A DNA stretch of 48,265 nucleotides from an uncultured Clostridia bacterium (GTDB lineage: Bacteria; Bacillota; Clostridia; Christensenellales; Aristaeellaceae): contig CAMENN010000008.1 in NCBI GenBank assembly GCA_945928315.1, positions 1 through 48,265 on the forward strand, read 5' to 3'. Positions 39,265 to 47,581 of the stretch are shown here, piece by piece. How positions within the stretch are numbered: position 1 is the stretch's first letter; every line of letters begins with the position of its first letter. A program made the position numbers and the translations under genes. The notes beneath the pieces were generated by a model. It ran no database searches. It saw only the letters and a list, made by a program, of their open reading frames with translations, and was not told the DNA's origin.

Positions 39265-39741
39265 TTATACTGCGGCGGCAGCGTCCTGCTGCTCGTCATT
39301 GTCAGCGGTTTTTCCGGGCTGTGCAGCCTCTGTCACTTCGGGCTGTGCGGCCTCCGTCTTTTCAGGCTCCGCAGCTGCCTCCTTGTCGGGAGCCTGCGCG
39401 GCGGCGGGTTCGTCCTTCGCGGGCTCATCCGCCTGTGCCTTCTTCTTTTTCTTCTTGCCGTTCAGCGTCTCGTCCGCCTCCCGGCCGGCCGCCTTGATCT
39501 CCTCGTCCGCGTCGAGCAGCGCGTTCTTCATGGTCTTCTGCGCGCTGGCGATCTCGTCGGTCACGCCCTTGAACTCGTCGCTGACCTCGCGCAGCTCGCT
39601 GGTCGCGTCATTCATGGACTTCTTGAACGAGGCGACGGCGCGGCCCAGCGTTCTGGCGGCCTTGGGCAGACGCTCCGGGCCAATGACAAACAGCGCGACC
39701 ACCAGGATCACAAGCAGCTCCATGCCTCCGATTTTTGCCAT
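39265..39741 (-). CDS. tatB: TatB-like subunit (second TatA/B family protein)
   Basis: A 158-aa protein with the TatA/B fold: MELLVILVVALFVIGPERLP, where GPERLP (Glu at position 20 or so) is the TatB hallmark, then a long amphipathic helix (ASFKKSMNDATSELREVSDE) and a disordered Ala/Glu/Pro tail. Its length matches TatB rather than TatA. Most Bacillota have only TatA and TatC, so a distinct TatB-like gene is notable. It is the first gene of the tat operon. Confidence 0.8.
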   Translation of the reverse strand: MAKIGGMELLVILVVALFVIGPERLPKAARTLGRAVASFKKSMNDATSELREVSDEFKGVTDEIASAQKTMKNALLDADEEIKAAGREADETLNGKKKKKKAQADEPAKDEPAAAQAPDKEAAAEPEKTEAAQPEVTEAAQPGKTADNDEQQDAAAAV

Positions 39742-39761
39742 CTGTCTCTCTTCCTTTCTCG

Positions 39762-39777
39762 TTGTAATATTTTACAA
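39762..39777. promoter_or_regulatory. Palindromic operator-like site 1 (tat operon leader)
   Basis: TTGTAATATTTTACAA, a 16-bp near-perfect palindrome about 30 bp downstream of the tat -10. A matching site lies 86 bp away at 39848-39863, on the other side of the promoter. Confidence 0.65.
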
Positions 39778-39798
39778 ACGAAAAAATCAACTGAACGA

Positions 39799-39827
39799 AG
39801 TATATCACATTTCGGCGCGAATGACAA
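39799..39827 (-). promoter_or_regulatory. Promoter of the tat operon
   Basis: Minus strand TTGTCA (39827-39822), 17-bp spacer, TATACT (39804-39799). Confidence 0.8.
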
Positions 39828-39847
39828 CCCGTCCGGTGAAAATTGCG

Positions 39848-39863
39848 TTGTAATTTTTTACAG
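39848..39863. promoter_or_regulatory. Palindromic operator-like site 2 (upstream of the tat promoter)
   Basis: TTGTAATTTTTTACAG, 13 of 16 positions shared with site 1, 20 bp upstream of the -35. The pair flanks the promoter with about eight helical turns between centres. Confidence 0.6.
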
Positions 39864-39874
39864 ATTCTTGACGC

Positions 39875-41305
39875 TCACAGCCCGTGCGGCATCAGCTGCG
39901 GCAGCGCGAGCATTTTGTAGGTGCACATCATCATGAACCGGCGCTCCTGCCCGGCCGTTTCGCCGATGAGCGCGTCGATCTTGCGCATGTGGTATTCCAT
40001 CGTGTTGCGGTGCATGTGCAGCTGCTGCGCGGCGAGCTTCATGTCCCGGAAGTGCAGCAGATACGCGTAGAGCGAGCGCGAGAGCGCCGTGCCCTTCTGC
40101 GCGTCGTCGTCCATCACGCGGATGACCTCCTCGCACAGATACGGCGCGAGCGAGCAGCAGCGCTCCATGACCATGAACAGCAGCGTGGACCCCATGTCCT
40201 GCGTGCGCGTGCACAGACCGGACGCCGCGCACAGCGCCATCCGGCAAAGGCGCGCCCGCGCGTCGATGCGTCCGGCGGGGAACGCCTGCGTGAGTACGAC
40301 CGGACACCCCTGCGCGGTGCACAGCGGCACGGCCGCCGCCTCGAAGGCCGCCATGCGCTCCGGAGCGAGCGCCGCCAGCAGCACATCCTCGTCGAAGGCG
40401 AACGCCGCGCCGAGGCCCTGCCCCGCTTCGCTCAGACCGGACAGCAGCGCATAGCGCCCGTCGTCGGGCAGCGCCTCCACGCTCACGCACAGCAGCGCGC
40501 AGGAAAACGGCGCCCCGGCGGACGGCTCGCCGTCCGCGCGCCGCTCCACATGGCGCCACAGCGCGGCCTGCGCCGCACGCGCGTCGAAGGGCGCATCGGC
40601 GGGCGCCTCCGCCTGCGCCGGGAGGTTCTTCATCAGCCAGAGCGAGAACAGCAGCTCGAAGCAGGTGTTCATGTCGCCAAGGTCGAGCGCGAACAGCTCG
40701 CCGATGCGCGAGAGGCGGTAATCGAGCGTGTTGCGGTGCACGCCCAGCGCCTGCGCCGCGCGCTTCATGTCCCGGCCGCAGCCCAGATAGGCGTCGAGGC
40801 TGCGCAGGTACTGCGTGTCGCGCAGCGCGTCCATGCGCGCCATGCGGCCGAGCGCCTCATGGAGGAAATCGCCCGGCACGAAGTCCTGACGCGCGAGCGC
40901 CTGACGGGCCGCGCGCAGCAGCGCCGCCTCGCCGAATTCGCCCATCGGATAGACGGTGCGCCCGGGCGCGACGGCGAGGCCGGTTTCCAGTGCAAGCTGC
41001 GCCTTGAGCATGCAGCCGTGCGCGGAGGCCGCCAGCGCGAACGGGCCGCTCAGCCCCGCCTGAAGGCCCAGACTTTTCAGCGCATTGGTGAGCTTTTCGA
41101 TGCTCCAGACGCCCTCGTCCTGCGCGTAGAGCAGCGCGGCGTCCTCCCCCTCGCGGTAGGTGCAGAACGCACCCATCCGTGCCAGCGCGTCAAGCTGCGC
41201 ATCCGGCGCGCCGCGCAGCGCGATGCAGCAGATGCCCCGCAGCCCGTCCTGCCGGGCGAGCGCCAGGTCCGGATGCTCGTCCCAGCGGCGCTGCGTCTCC
41301 TCCAT
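39875..41305 (-). CDS. PucR-type regulator with two helix-turn-helix domains
   Basis: A 476-aa regulator with an internal duplication: two PucR C-terminal HTH_30 domains, at about residues 186-235 (YLGCGRDMKRAAQALGVHRN followed by TLDYRLSRIGELF) and about 413-465 (HFRDMKLAAQQLHMHRNTME followed by YHMRKIDALIG), each preceded by an alpha/beta domain of about 180 residues. Thus one chain could hold two DNA-binding units of the PucR dimer. PucR proteins usually govern purine, amino-acid or polyketide catabolism. It lies directly upstream of the tat promoter, with the thiol-redox genes upstream of it, and may control either. Confidence 0.85.
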   Translation of the reverse strand: MEETQRRWDEHPDLALARQDGLRGICCIALRGAPDAQLDALARMGAFCTYREGEDAALLYAQDEGVWSIEKLTNALKSLGLQAGLSGPFALAASAHGCMLKAQLALETGLAVAPGRTVYPMGEFGEAALLRAARQALARQDFVPGDFLHEALGRMARMDALRDTQYLRSLDAYLGCGRDMKRAAQALGVHRNTLDYRLSRIGELFALDLGDMNTCFELLFSLWLMKNLPAQAEAPADAPFDARAAQAALWRHVERRADGEPSAGAPFSCALLCVSVEALPDDGRYALLSGLSEAGQGLGAAFAFDEDVLLAALAPERMAAFEAAAVPLCTAQGCPVVLTQAFPAGRIDARARLCRMALCAASGLCTRTQDMGSTLLFMVMERCCSLAPYLCEEVIRVMDDDAQKGTALSRSLYAYLLHFRDMKLAAQQLHMHRNTMEYHMRKIDALIGETAGQERRFMMMCTYKMLALPQLMPHGL

Positions 41306-41338
41306 GGCGCGTCCCCTCCTCCCCAGATGAATCCGTGT

Positions 41339-41965
41339 TCAGTTCGACAGCAGCCCGTCGATTTCCTGCTGAAGCTGTGCCTGCGTCATCGCGCCGATGC
41401 GCTTGCTCACCAGCACGCCGTCCGCCGAGAGGAAGACCGTCGTGGGCATGGAGCGGATGCCGTAGGCCGTGACGGCCTCGCCCTGCGTGTCATAGCAGAC
41501 GGGGAAGGTCCAGCCGCCCGCCCCGACCATCGCCCGGGCGTTTTCGATCGTGTCGTTGCCGTAGGCGCACAGATCGACCATCAGGAAGTGGATCTCCTCC
41601 CCGTAGGTCCTGTACGCCTCGTCGAAGTGCGGCATCTCGGAGCGGCAGGGGCCGCACCAGCTGGCAAAGAAGTTGACGACGGCGGGCTTGCCGCGCAGAT
41701 CGATCAGCCGCACGGACTCGCCGTCCTCCGTGTACGCCGTGAACACGGGTGCGAGGTTGGCCTTCGGCTGCGGTCCGGCAGCCTCAGCCTTTTGGGGTGC
41801 ATCGGTCGGGGCGTCCGCCTGCGGCGCGAGCGTCACAGCGGGCGCCTGCGTCGCCTCCGGGGCGGGCGTCTCACTCGACAGACGGGTATACAGCGCGCCC
41901 GCGCCGGCCAGCAGCAGCACGAGCAGCGCGGCCAGCGCGAGGATGGCGAGGGCATTTCGTTTCAT
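41339..41965 (-). CDS. Membrane-anchored thioredoxin-like protein (TlpA/ResA family)
   Basis: A 208-aa protein: N-terminal anchor (AILALAALLVLLLAGAGALY), an Ala/Pro-rich linker (30-70), and an extracytoplasmic thioredoxin domain with WCGPC (Cys104, Cys107) and the cis-proline MPTT. It reduces disulfides outside the membrane, fed with electrons by CcdA, whose gene ends 12 bp upstream. In other bacteria such pairs serve cytochrome c maturation or endospore proteins; none is visible here. Confidence 0.92.
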   Translation of the reverse strand: MKRNALAILALAALLVLLLAGAGALYTRLSSETPAPEATQAPAVTLAPQADAPTDAPQKAEAAGPQPKANLAPVFTAYTEDGESVRLIDLRGKPAVVNFFASWCGPCRSEMPHFDEAYRTYGEEIHFLMVDLCAYGNDTIENARAMVGAGGWTFPVCYDTQGEAVTAYGIRSMPTTVFLSADGVLVSKRIGAMTQAQLQQEIDGLLSN

Positions 41966-41977
41966 AGCAAAGCCTCC

Positions 41978-42646
41978 TCAGGAAAGCAGCACGGACAGCC
42001 GCGCGAACAGGCCGGTCATCATCAGCACACCGACGAGAACGAGGAACGCGCCGCAGACGCGGTTGACGGCGGCGTAGTGCCGCCTGATGACGGCGAGTGC
42101 GCCGCGGAGCCTGTCGACGAGCAGCGCGCAGAGCACGAACGGCACGCCCAGCCCGAGCGAATAGCACAGCAGCAGGAGCATGCCCTGCGCCGCGCCGTTC
42201 CGGCTGGCGGCAAGCATCATGGCGGAGCCGAGGAACGCGCCGGTGCAGGGCGACCAGCCCGCGGCGAACACCGCGCCCAGCAGCACGCAGGACAGGAAGC
42301 CCTTCGCCTCGACGCGGACGTCCGGGCGGACGGTCCTTTGCAGCGCGCCGATGCGCAGCACGCCCATGTAGTGCAGGCCGAAGAGCACGACGACCGCGCC
42401 GGTGACGAGGTTCACTGCGCGCTGATGCGCAGCGAACAGGGAGCCCAGCGTCGCGGCGAACACGCCGAGGGCGACGAACAGCAGCGTGAAGCCGAGCACG
42501 AAGCCGAGGGCGCGCACGAGCGCGCGGCCTGCCCTCCCGTCCCGCTCTCCTGCGGTGAACCAGAGCGCATAGACGGGAATCATCGGCAGCACGCAGGGCG
42601 AGATGAAGGTGATCATGCCTTCAAGAAACGTGATGAGACAAGACAA
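41978..42646 (-). CDS. ccdA: CcdA-type thiol:disulfide transporter
   Basis: A 222-aa six-TM protein with both conserved cysteine motifs, FISPCVLPM near TM1 and AGWSPCTGAF in TM4, which carry electrons from cytosolic thioredoxin across the membrane. I place the start at a TTG (42646) with GGAGGG 8 nt upstream; this gives the usual LSCLITFLEGMITFISPC N-terminus, while the ATG at 42697 adds a charged segment atypical of the family. Followed by its TlpA-like partner. Confidence 0.92.
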   Translation of the reverse strand: MSCLITFLEGMITFISPCVLPMIPVYALWFTAGERDGRAGRALVRALGFVLGFTLLFVALGVFAATLGSLFAAHQRAVNLVTGAVVVLFGLHYMGVLRIGALQRTVRPDVRVEAKGFLSCVLLGAVFAAGWSPCTGAFLGSAMMLAASRNGAAQGMLLLLCYSLGLGVPFVLCALLVDRLRGALAVIRRHYAAVNRVCGAFLVLVGVLMMTGLFARLSVLLS

Positions 42647-42748
42647 GGACGAATCCCTCCGGGTCAATGAATCGATCGCAGGCGGGCAAAGGGTCATCCG
42701 GCCAGCGGACGCCCTTCCCCGTTTCTGTGCGGAATGAAGCAGCTTTTC

Positions 42749-44731
42749 TTATTTCAGGTGGCTGTCAAACCAGTCGGTGATCTCGCGCAGGCGGCGCTCG
42801 CGGTGCTTCGGCTTGCCGGAGCGCGAGAGCTCATGGTTCTCCCCATGGAACAGGCACAGCCGCGCCTCGCACCCGTGCACCTTCAGCGCCGTGTACATTT
42901 GCAGGCCCTCCGCCATCCAGCAGCGGTAGTCCTCGTCCGAGTGGATGAACAGCGTCGGCGTCGTGCAGCGGTCCGCATACTTGAGCGGCGAGTGGAACCA
43001 CATCTTGTCAAAGTCGCTCCACGCGGTGCAAAGCATCTGGTCCGCGTTGAACGTGTAGCCGATGTCGGTCGTGTTGCTCTTGGAGATCCAGCTGGCGATG
43101 GAGCGCTGCGAGGCCGCCGCGGCAAACCGGTCGGTATGGCCAATGATCCAGTTGGTCATGAAGCCGCCGTAGCTGCCGCCGGTCACGCCCACGCGCGCCG
43201 GATCGATCTGCGGGAACGCGGAGAGCACCGCGTCGGTGAAGCGCATCAAGTCGTCGTAGTCGATGGTGCCGTACTTGCCGCGGATGTCGGCGAACGCGTC
43301 GCCGCGGCCGTCGCCGCCGCGCGGGTTGCAGTAGAACACGAAGTAGCCCAGGTTCGCCCAGACCTGCATCTCGTGGAAGAACACGCTGCCGAACGCCGTC
43401 TTCGGGCCGCCGTGGATGTCGAGCACCGCCGGATACGTCTTCTCCGGGTCGAAGCCGACCGGTTTCATCACAAAGCCCTCGATGGTCACGCCGTCGCTGA
43501 CGATCTGCATCGCCTCCGGCGTGCTGAGCGTCTTCCCGGTGAAGACGGCCTCGTTGAAGGACGTCCTCTGCACGAGCGCGCCGTCCTCCAGCGCATAGAC
43601 CTCCTGCAGCCGCAGACCGCGCATGGCAACGGCGAGCACGCGCCCGTCGTGCACGTCAAAGCCATCCACCGAGCCCTCGCCCGAGATGAGCGTCTCGGCA
43701 TGGCCGTCCTTCGTCAGGCGCAGGAGCTTCGTGTCGGTGTGGTCGGCGACGGTGTAATAGAGGGACTCGCCCTCGACCGCGAGGGTTCTGCCCCCGCCGA
43801 GGCGGCAGTCCGAGCCGACGTTGCTGCCCGGGGCCTCGTCGCGCAGGAAGAGCTGCGTGATCCCGCCCTCGCGCGCGGCGAACAGCGCCGGGTTCTGGTT
43901 GCCGCCGTAGGCCTTCATGTCCGTCGCGAAGAAGCACGGCTCGCCGTCCCAGAAGAACACGTCGCCCACGCCAAGCACATCGCCCGGCAGCAGCTCGCGC
44001 GTCTCACCGGACGCCGTGTCGTACAGGCTCACGGACGAGGTAACCGGCGCCTTGGCATCGTACGTCTGGCCGGAGAAGAGCACCTGCGTGCCGCACACGT
44101 CGAAATCCTCCACGTTCATCTGCGGCTCGCTGACCGGGGTGATCGCGCCGGTGGCGGGATCGACGATCATCAGGCGGCTGCGCTTCTTGTCGATGAAGCC
44201 CTGTCCGTTGAACCAGAAGGGGATCTCCTCGAGCACCTTGTAATCCTGCTCGTCCTTCTGATGCGCGAGGACGTCGGCGCGCTGCGCGTCGTCCATGGCG
44301 TAGAAGTCGCCCACGCGCAGATCGTGCTCCGCCAGCACGGCGAGGCGTCCGTCCGCCATCAGCTTCACGCTGCCCACGGACAGCGGCAGGCGCAGGGCCT
44401 CGCTCGCCTCGCCGCCGTCAAGGCAGAGGCGCTGCCAGACGGTCAGCGGTTCGCCCGCGGCGATGCGGTCGCGGTCGGCCTGCTTCCGGGCGGCGGGGAA
44501 CCAGATCTCCCGCGCGCTTTTGAAGAAGAAGCTGCGGCAGTCGCCCGCGCTGGTCATCCGGCGCAGCGTGCCCTGCGCGTCCAGCAGATACAGATCGGCA
44601 TCATAGCCGTCGCCCTTTTCGTTGGCCCTGCGGGCGACAAACGCCGCGCAGCCTCCGTCCGGCGCCCACGTCAGCCCGGAAAGGAAGGTGTATCCGGTAA
44701 AATCGTTCAGCTCAAGTCTCGTCCTGTCCAT
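42749..44731 (-). CDS. S9 family peptidase (dipeptidyl/acylaminoacyl type)
   Basis: A 660-aa cytosolic peptidase: N-terminal propeller (starting DFTGYTFLSGLTWAPDGGCA) and C-terminal hydrolase domain with Ser520 (GGSYGG), Asp601 (SDEDYRC) and His633 (GENHELSRSG), the classical S9C signature. It is the third S9 peptidase of the window. It has its own near-consensus promoter and is divergent from the C26 hydrolase gene, so it is not part of the opp operon. Confidence 0.95.
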   Translation of the reverse strand: MDRTRLELNDFTGYTFLSGLTWAPDGGCAAFVARRANEKGDGYDADLYLLDAQGTLRRMTSAGDCRSFFFKSAREIWFPAARKQADRDRIAAGEPLTVWQRLCLDGGEASEALRLPLSVGSVKLMADGRLAVLAEHDLRVGDFYAMDDAQRADVLAHQKDEQDYKVLEEIPFWFNGQGFIDKKRSRLMIVDPATGAITPVSEPQMNVEDFDVCGTQVLFSGQTYDAKAPVTSSVSLYDTASGETRELLPGDVLGVGDVFFWDGEPCFFATDMKAYGGNQNPALFAAREGGITQLFLRDEAPGSNVGSDCRLGGGRTLAVEGESLYYTVADHTDTKLLRLTKDGHAETLISGEGSVDGFDVHDGRVLAVAMRGLRLQEVYALEDGALVQRTSFNEAVFTGKTLSTPEAMQIVSDGVTIEGFVMKPVGFDPEKTYPAVLDIHGGPKTAFGSVFFHEMQVWANLGYFVFYCNPRGGDGRGDAFADIRGKYGTIDYDDLMRFTDAVLSAFPQIDPARVGVTGGSYGGFMTNWIIGHTDRFAAAASQRSIASWISKSNTTDIGYTFNADQMLCTAWSDFDKMWFHSPLKYADRCTTPTLFIHSDEDYRCWMAEGLQMYTALKVHGCEARLCLFHGENHELSRSGKPKHRERRLREITDWFDSHLK

Positions 44732-44767
44732 GGTGCTCCCTCCGCTTATGCAAATTCAGATACCGTC

Positions 44768-44796
44768 ATGATACCATTCGCGCGCGGCGCTGTCAA
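44768..44796 (-). promoter_or_regulatory. Promoter of the S9 peptidase gene
   Basis: Minus strand TTGACA (44796-44791), 17-bp spacer, TATCAT (44773-44768). Confidence 0.85.
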
Positions 44797-44803
44797 ATTC
44801 CTC

Positions 44804-44832
44804 TTGCGCTTTTTTGCGTGCAGCCGTATAAT
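44804..44832 (+). promoter_or_regulatory. Promoter of the C26 hydrolase gene
   Basis: TTGCGC at 44804-44809, 17-bp spacer, TATAAT at 44827-44832. Confidence 0.75.
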
Positions 44833-44865
44833 GTCAGCGTATTTTCCGACAGGGAGGGTGGTTCC

Positions 44866-45591
44866 ATGTACAACAATCGTCCGTTTATCGCGCTGACCGT
44901 CAGCGGCAATGACCCGGACAAGCCCGGCAATTTCCGGACCTTCGAGTGTCCTTCTTCCTATTCCCACGCCATCGCCATGGCGGGCGGCATCCCCGGCATG
45001 CTGTGCGAGGAGGCGCCGGAGACCGCGGCTGCGATCTACGACGCGCTGCTGCTCACCGGCGGCGGCGATCTGGAGCCGTCCCTCTTCGGCGAGACGAAGC
45101 TCAACGACACCGTGGATATCGACCCCGCCCGCGACGGCTTTGAGATGCCGCTGGTGCGCGCGTTTCTGGCGGCGGGCAAGCCGATCATGGGCATCTGCCG
45201 CGGCGAGCAGGTGATCAATGTGGCGATGGGCGGCACGCTGTATCAGGATCTGCGCGAGCAGCTGGGCTTTGTGCATTACGATCCGAAGCTGCGCCACTTC
45301 GTGCACACGACGGAGGGCTCCGTGCTGCGCCGCCTGTTCGGCGAGACGTTCCGCGTGAACAGCACGCATCACCAGGCGGTGCGCGATCTGGGCGAGGGCC
45401 TGCGCGCGACGGCGCTCTCCCCGGAGGGCATCATCGAGGCCTACGAGCATGAGACGCTGCCGATTCTGGGCACGCAGTTCCACCCGGAGCGCCTGTGCGG
45501 GGACAACGGCAAGGGCGTCACGCCGGACTTCCTGCCGCTGTTTGAGCACTTCGTCGCGCTCTGCCGGGAGAATGCGCAGCAGCGGGCGTAA
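44866..45591 (+). CDS. Gamma-glutamyl hydrolase family protein (peptidase C26, PuuD-like)
   Basis: A 241-aa class I glutamine amidotransferase-like hydrolase. The nucleophile Cys111 lies in MGICRGEQ, and the His206/Glu208 pair in GTQFHPE. The oxyanion GGGDLEPSLFGE and the substrate-loop motif STHHQAV are typical of PuuD-like gamma-glutamyl-GABA hydrolases. It may split gamma-glutamyl amides or peptides in the cytosol; substrate not established. The start has AGGGAGG 8 nt upstream. Confidence 0.93.
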   Translation: MYNNRPFIALTVSGNDPDKPGNFRTFECPSSYSHAIAMAGGIPGMLCEEAPETAAAIYDALLLTGGGDLEPSLFGETKLNDTVDIDPARDGFEMPLVRAFLAAGKPIMGICRGEQVINVAMGGTLYQDLREQLGFVHYDPKLRHFVHTTEGSVLRRLFGETFRVNSTHHQAVRDLGEGLRATALSPEGIIEAYEHETLPILGTQFHPERLCGDNGKGVTPDFLPLFEHFVALCRENAQQRA

Positions 45592-45617
45592 GTATTCTTC
45601 AGATCAATAAGAATAAG

Positions 45618-45688
45618 ACAGGCGCGAAGCGGAGAAGGGGCAGGGGATGCACGCCCACCAATCCCCTCTCTTCGATTCGCGCCTGTTT
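45618..45688. terminator. Long bidirectional terminator between convergent genes
   Basis: ACAGGCGCGAA pairs with TTCGCGCCTGT, and an inner GGGG/CCCC arm extends the stem. T-rich sequence follows on both sides (TTTGTG; CTTATTCTTATT on the minus strand). Confidence 0.75.
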
Positions 45689-45702
45689 GTGCAATCAGTT
45701 TT

Positions 45703-46476
45703 TCACCCCAGCGCCACATCGAGCGCCATCATCAGCGCAAAGCCGATGGCAAACCCGATGGTGCCGATATTCGAGTGATGCCCCGCCGCCGATTCCGGAA
45801 TCAGCTCCTCCACGACGACGTAGAGCATCGCGCCCGCCGCAAACGAGAGCAGCACCGGCAGCACCGGCGTGAGCACGTCCGCCAGCAGGATCGTCACGAG
45901 CGCCGCGACCGGCTCCACGATGCCCGACAGCGCGCCCATCGCAAACGCGCGCGCCCGGCTCATGCCCCCGCCGCTGTGCAGCGGCAGCGAGATGATCGCG
46001 CCCTCCGGGAAGTTCTGGATCGCGATCCCCAGCGAGAGCGCAAACGCGCCCGCCGCCGAGAGCGACGCGCCGCCCATGCGCAGTCCCGCGTACATCACGC
46101 CCACGGCCATGCCCTCCGGGATGTTGTGCAGCGTCACCGCCAGCACCATCATCGCCGAGCGCCCCAGCGAGCAGCGCGGGCCCTCCGGCTCATCGCAGTC
46201 CACATGCAGATGCGGAATGATCCTGTCCAGCAGCAGCAGGAACGCGATGCCCAGCAGAAAGCCGCCCGCCGCCGGCGCGAACGCCCAGCGGCCCATCGCC
46301 TCGCACTGATCCATCGCGGGGATGAGCAGCGACCAGACCGACGCCGCGACCATCACGCCGGAGGCAAAGCCCAGCAGCGCGCGGTTGACGCGCTCGCTGA
46401 GACCGTCGCGCAGCAGAAACACACATGCCGCGCCGAGCGCCGTGCCCAGAAACGGCAGCCATACACCGATCAGCAC
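45703..46476 (-). CDS. ZIP family metal transporter
   Basis: A 257-aa membrane protein with about eight TMs and the ZIP signature in TM4 and TM5: VTLHNIPEGMAVGVMYA and SLGIAIQNFPEGAIISLPL, the metal-binding HNxPEG and QNxPEG motifs. A His/Asp/Cys loop (HLHVDCDEPEG) lies between TM3 and TM4. It imports divalent cations, likely zinc, iron or manganese. The GTG start has GGAGG upstream and lies 3 bp after the rubredoxin gene, in the PerR-like operon, suggesting a role in metal or peroxide homeostasis. Confidence 0.93.
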   Translation of the reverse strand: MLIGVWLPFLGTALGAACVFLLRDGLSERVNRALLGFASGVMVAASVWSLLIPAMDQCEAMGRWAFAPAAGGFLLGIAFLLLLDRIIPHLHVDCDEPEGPRCSLGRSAMMVLAVTLHNIPEGMAVGVMYAGLRMGGASLSAAGAFALSLGIAIQNFPEGAIISLPLHSGGGMSRARAFAMGALSGIVEPVAALVTILLADVLTPVLPVLLSFAAGAMLYVVVEELIPESAAGHHSNIGTIGFAIGFALMMALDVALG

Positions 46477-46479
46477 GCC

Positions 46480-47130
46480 TTACGCCTCCTGCCTGAAGTC
46501 CTGCGCGCCGTGCTTGCAGATCGGGCAGACGAAGTCCTCCGGCAGGCTGTCGCCCTCGTAGACATAGCCGCAGACCTCGCAGACATAGCGGTGCGCGCCC
46601 TTGGTTTCCTCCGGCTTGTCCTCCTTCTTCTCCTCGGCGATGTACGTCGGGGCGTTCTTGGGGCTCTTGCCGCGGATGACCTGATGATAGTAGGCATAGG
46701 TCATGGGCTTTTCGTCGGAGAGCTTCTTCGCCTCAATGACCTCGCCCAGGAAGATGGTATGCGTGCTCGTCTCCATCTCGCCGATGACGCGGCAGACGAC
46801 GTAGCCGCAGCCGGACTTGACGACGGGCACCCAGTTCACGCGCTCACAGTCGACGCCGTCAAACTTGTTGGTGTCGCGGCTGGACGCGAAGCCGAATTTG
46901 CCGATGAGCGACGGATCGGACTGCTCGCTGAGGATGGTGAAGCCGAACAGGCCGCTGCGGCGGATGCACTCGGTGGTGTAGTTGTCATGGTTGAGGCTCA
47001 CGCTGAACGTCGCCGGGGACGACGTGATCTGCGTGTTGCTGTTGGAGACGCAGCCGACGGGACGGCCCGCATCGACGGACGTGGTGATGTAGACACCGTA
47101 GGACATATCGCGGAAAACCTGCTTATCCAT
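46480..47130 (-). CDS. High-molecular-weight rubredoxin (flavin reductase-rubredoxin fusion)
   Basis: A 216-aa fusion: residues 1-155 form a FMN-binding flavin reductase-like domain (YGVYITTSVDAGRPVGCVSN, QITSSPATFSVSLNHDN), a Lys/Glu linker follows, and residues about 175-212 a rubredoxin (YVCEVCGYVYEGDS...DFVCPICKHG) with two CxxC iron ligands. Such proteins pass electrons from NAD(P)H to flavodiiron oxidases or rubrerythrins in clostridial oxygen defence. The ATG at 47130 has GGGAGG upstream and overlaps the PerR-like gene by 8 nt, so they are co-translated. Confidence 0.94.
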   Translation of the reverse strand: MDKQVFRDMSYGVYITTSVDAGRPVGCVSNSNTQITSSPATFSVSLNHDNYTTECIRRSGLFGFTILSEQSDPSLIGKFGFASSRDTNKFDGVDCERVNWVPVVKSGCGYVVCRVIGEMETSTHTIFLGEVIEAKKLSDEKPMTYAYYHQVIRGKSPKNAPTYIAEEKKEDKPEETKGAHRYVCEVCGYVYEGDSLPEDFVCPICKHGAQDFRQEA

Positions 47131-47512
47131 GTGTTTGTTCCTCCCTTTCACCGGCGCGCATGCATACGTCGCACAGCGCGCTCACGTTCAGTTCATACGA
47201 CCCGACCGGCCGGCCGAGCCGCGCTTCCAGCAGCGCCCGCAGATCGCCCAGCCTCACATCCTGAAATTCCCCGCACCGGGGACAGCGGATATGCTCGTGG
47301 GGCGAGAGCGTCTTGTCGAAGCGGTCGGGCGCATCGGCCGTGCGCACGCGGCGCACCTGGCCATCCCGCTCCATGAGCCCGAGATTGCGGTAGACGGTCG
47401 CCCGCGAGATCCCGGGAAGCCGCGCACGCGCTGCCTCAAAGATCTCGTCGGCCGTCATGTGCCGGGGGCTCTCCAGCACTGCCTGCATCACAGCCTCCCT
47501 CTGCCTGGTCAT
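47123..47512 (-). CDS. perR: Fur family regulator, PerR-like
   Basis: A 129-aa winged-helix regulator: HMTADEIFEAARARLPGISR and ATVYRNLGLMERDGQVRRV form the DNA-binding domain; two zinc-binding CxxC pairs (CPRCGEF and CDVC) and the regulatory site with RFDKTLSPHEHIRC follow. The Asp in RFD matches PerR-type rather than Fur-type Fe/Mn ligands. It should repress its own operon until peroxide oxidises a histidine. The start at 47512 has GGAG 6 nt upstream. A palindromic box lies over its promoter. PerR rather than Fur is supported by the coupled oxygen-defence protein. Confidence 0.85.
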   Translation of the reverse strand: MTRQREAVMQAVLESPRHMTADEIFEAARARLPGISRATVYRNLGLMERDGQVRRVRTADAPDRFDKTLSPHEHIRCPRCGEFQDVRLGDLRALLEARLGRPVGSYELNVSALCDVCMRAGEREEQTHG

Positions 47513-47525
47513 TTCCATCTCCTTT

Positions 47526-47544
47526 ATTAAGATTCATTCTTAAT
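47526..47544. promoter_or_regulatory. Fur/PerR-like box
   Basis: ATTAAGATTCATTCTTAAT, a 19-bp interrupted palindrome (ATTAAGA-n5-TCTTAAT) covering the start-site region of the perR promoter. It resembles the Per box in length and AT content, so it is the likely autoregulatory operator. Confidence 0.75.
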
Positions 47545-47552
47545 CTGAATTC

Positions 47553-47581
47553 ATTATACCGCATCCCGGCCGGAAAAGCAA
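47553..47581 (-). promoter_or_regulatory. Promoter of the perR-hrb-ZIP operon
   Basis: Minus strand TTGCTT (47581-47576), 17-bp spacer, TATAAT (47558-47553). Confidence 0.8.

Noticed and set aside
39884-42670. Open frame of about 930 codons on the plus strand
   Set aside because: Antisense to the PucR, TlpA and CcdA genes; low-complexity His/Arg/Ala composition.
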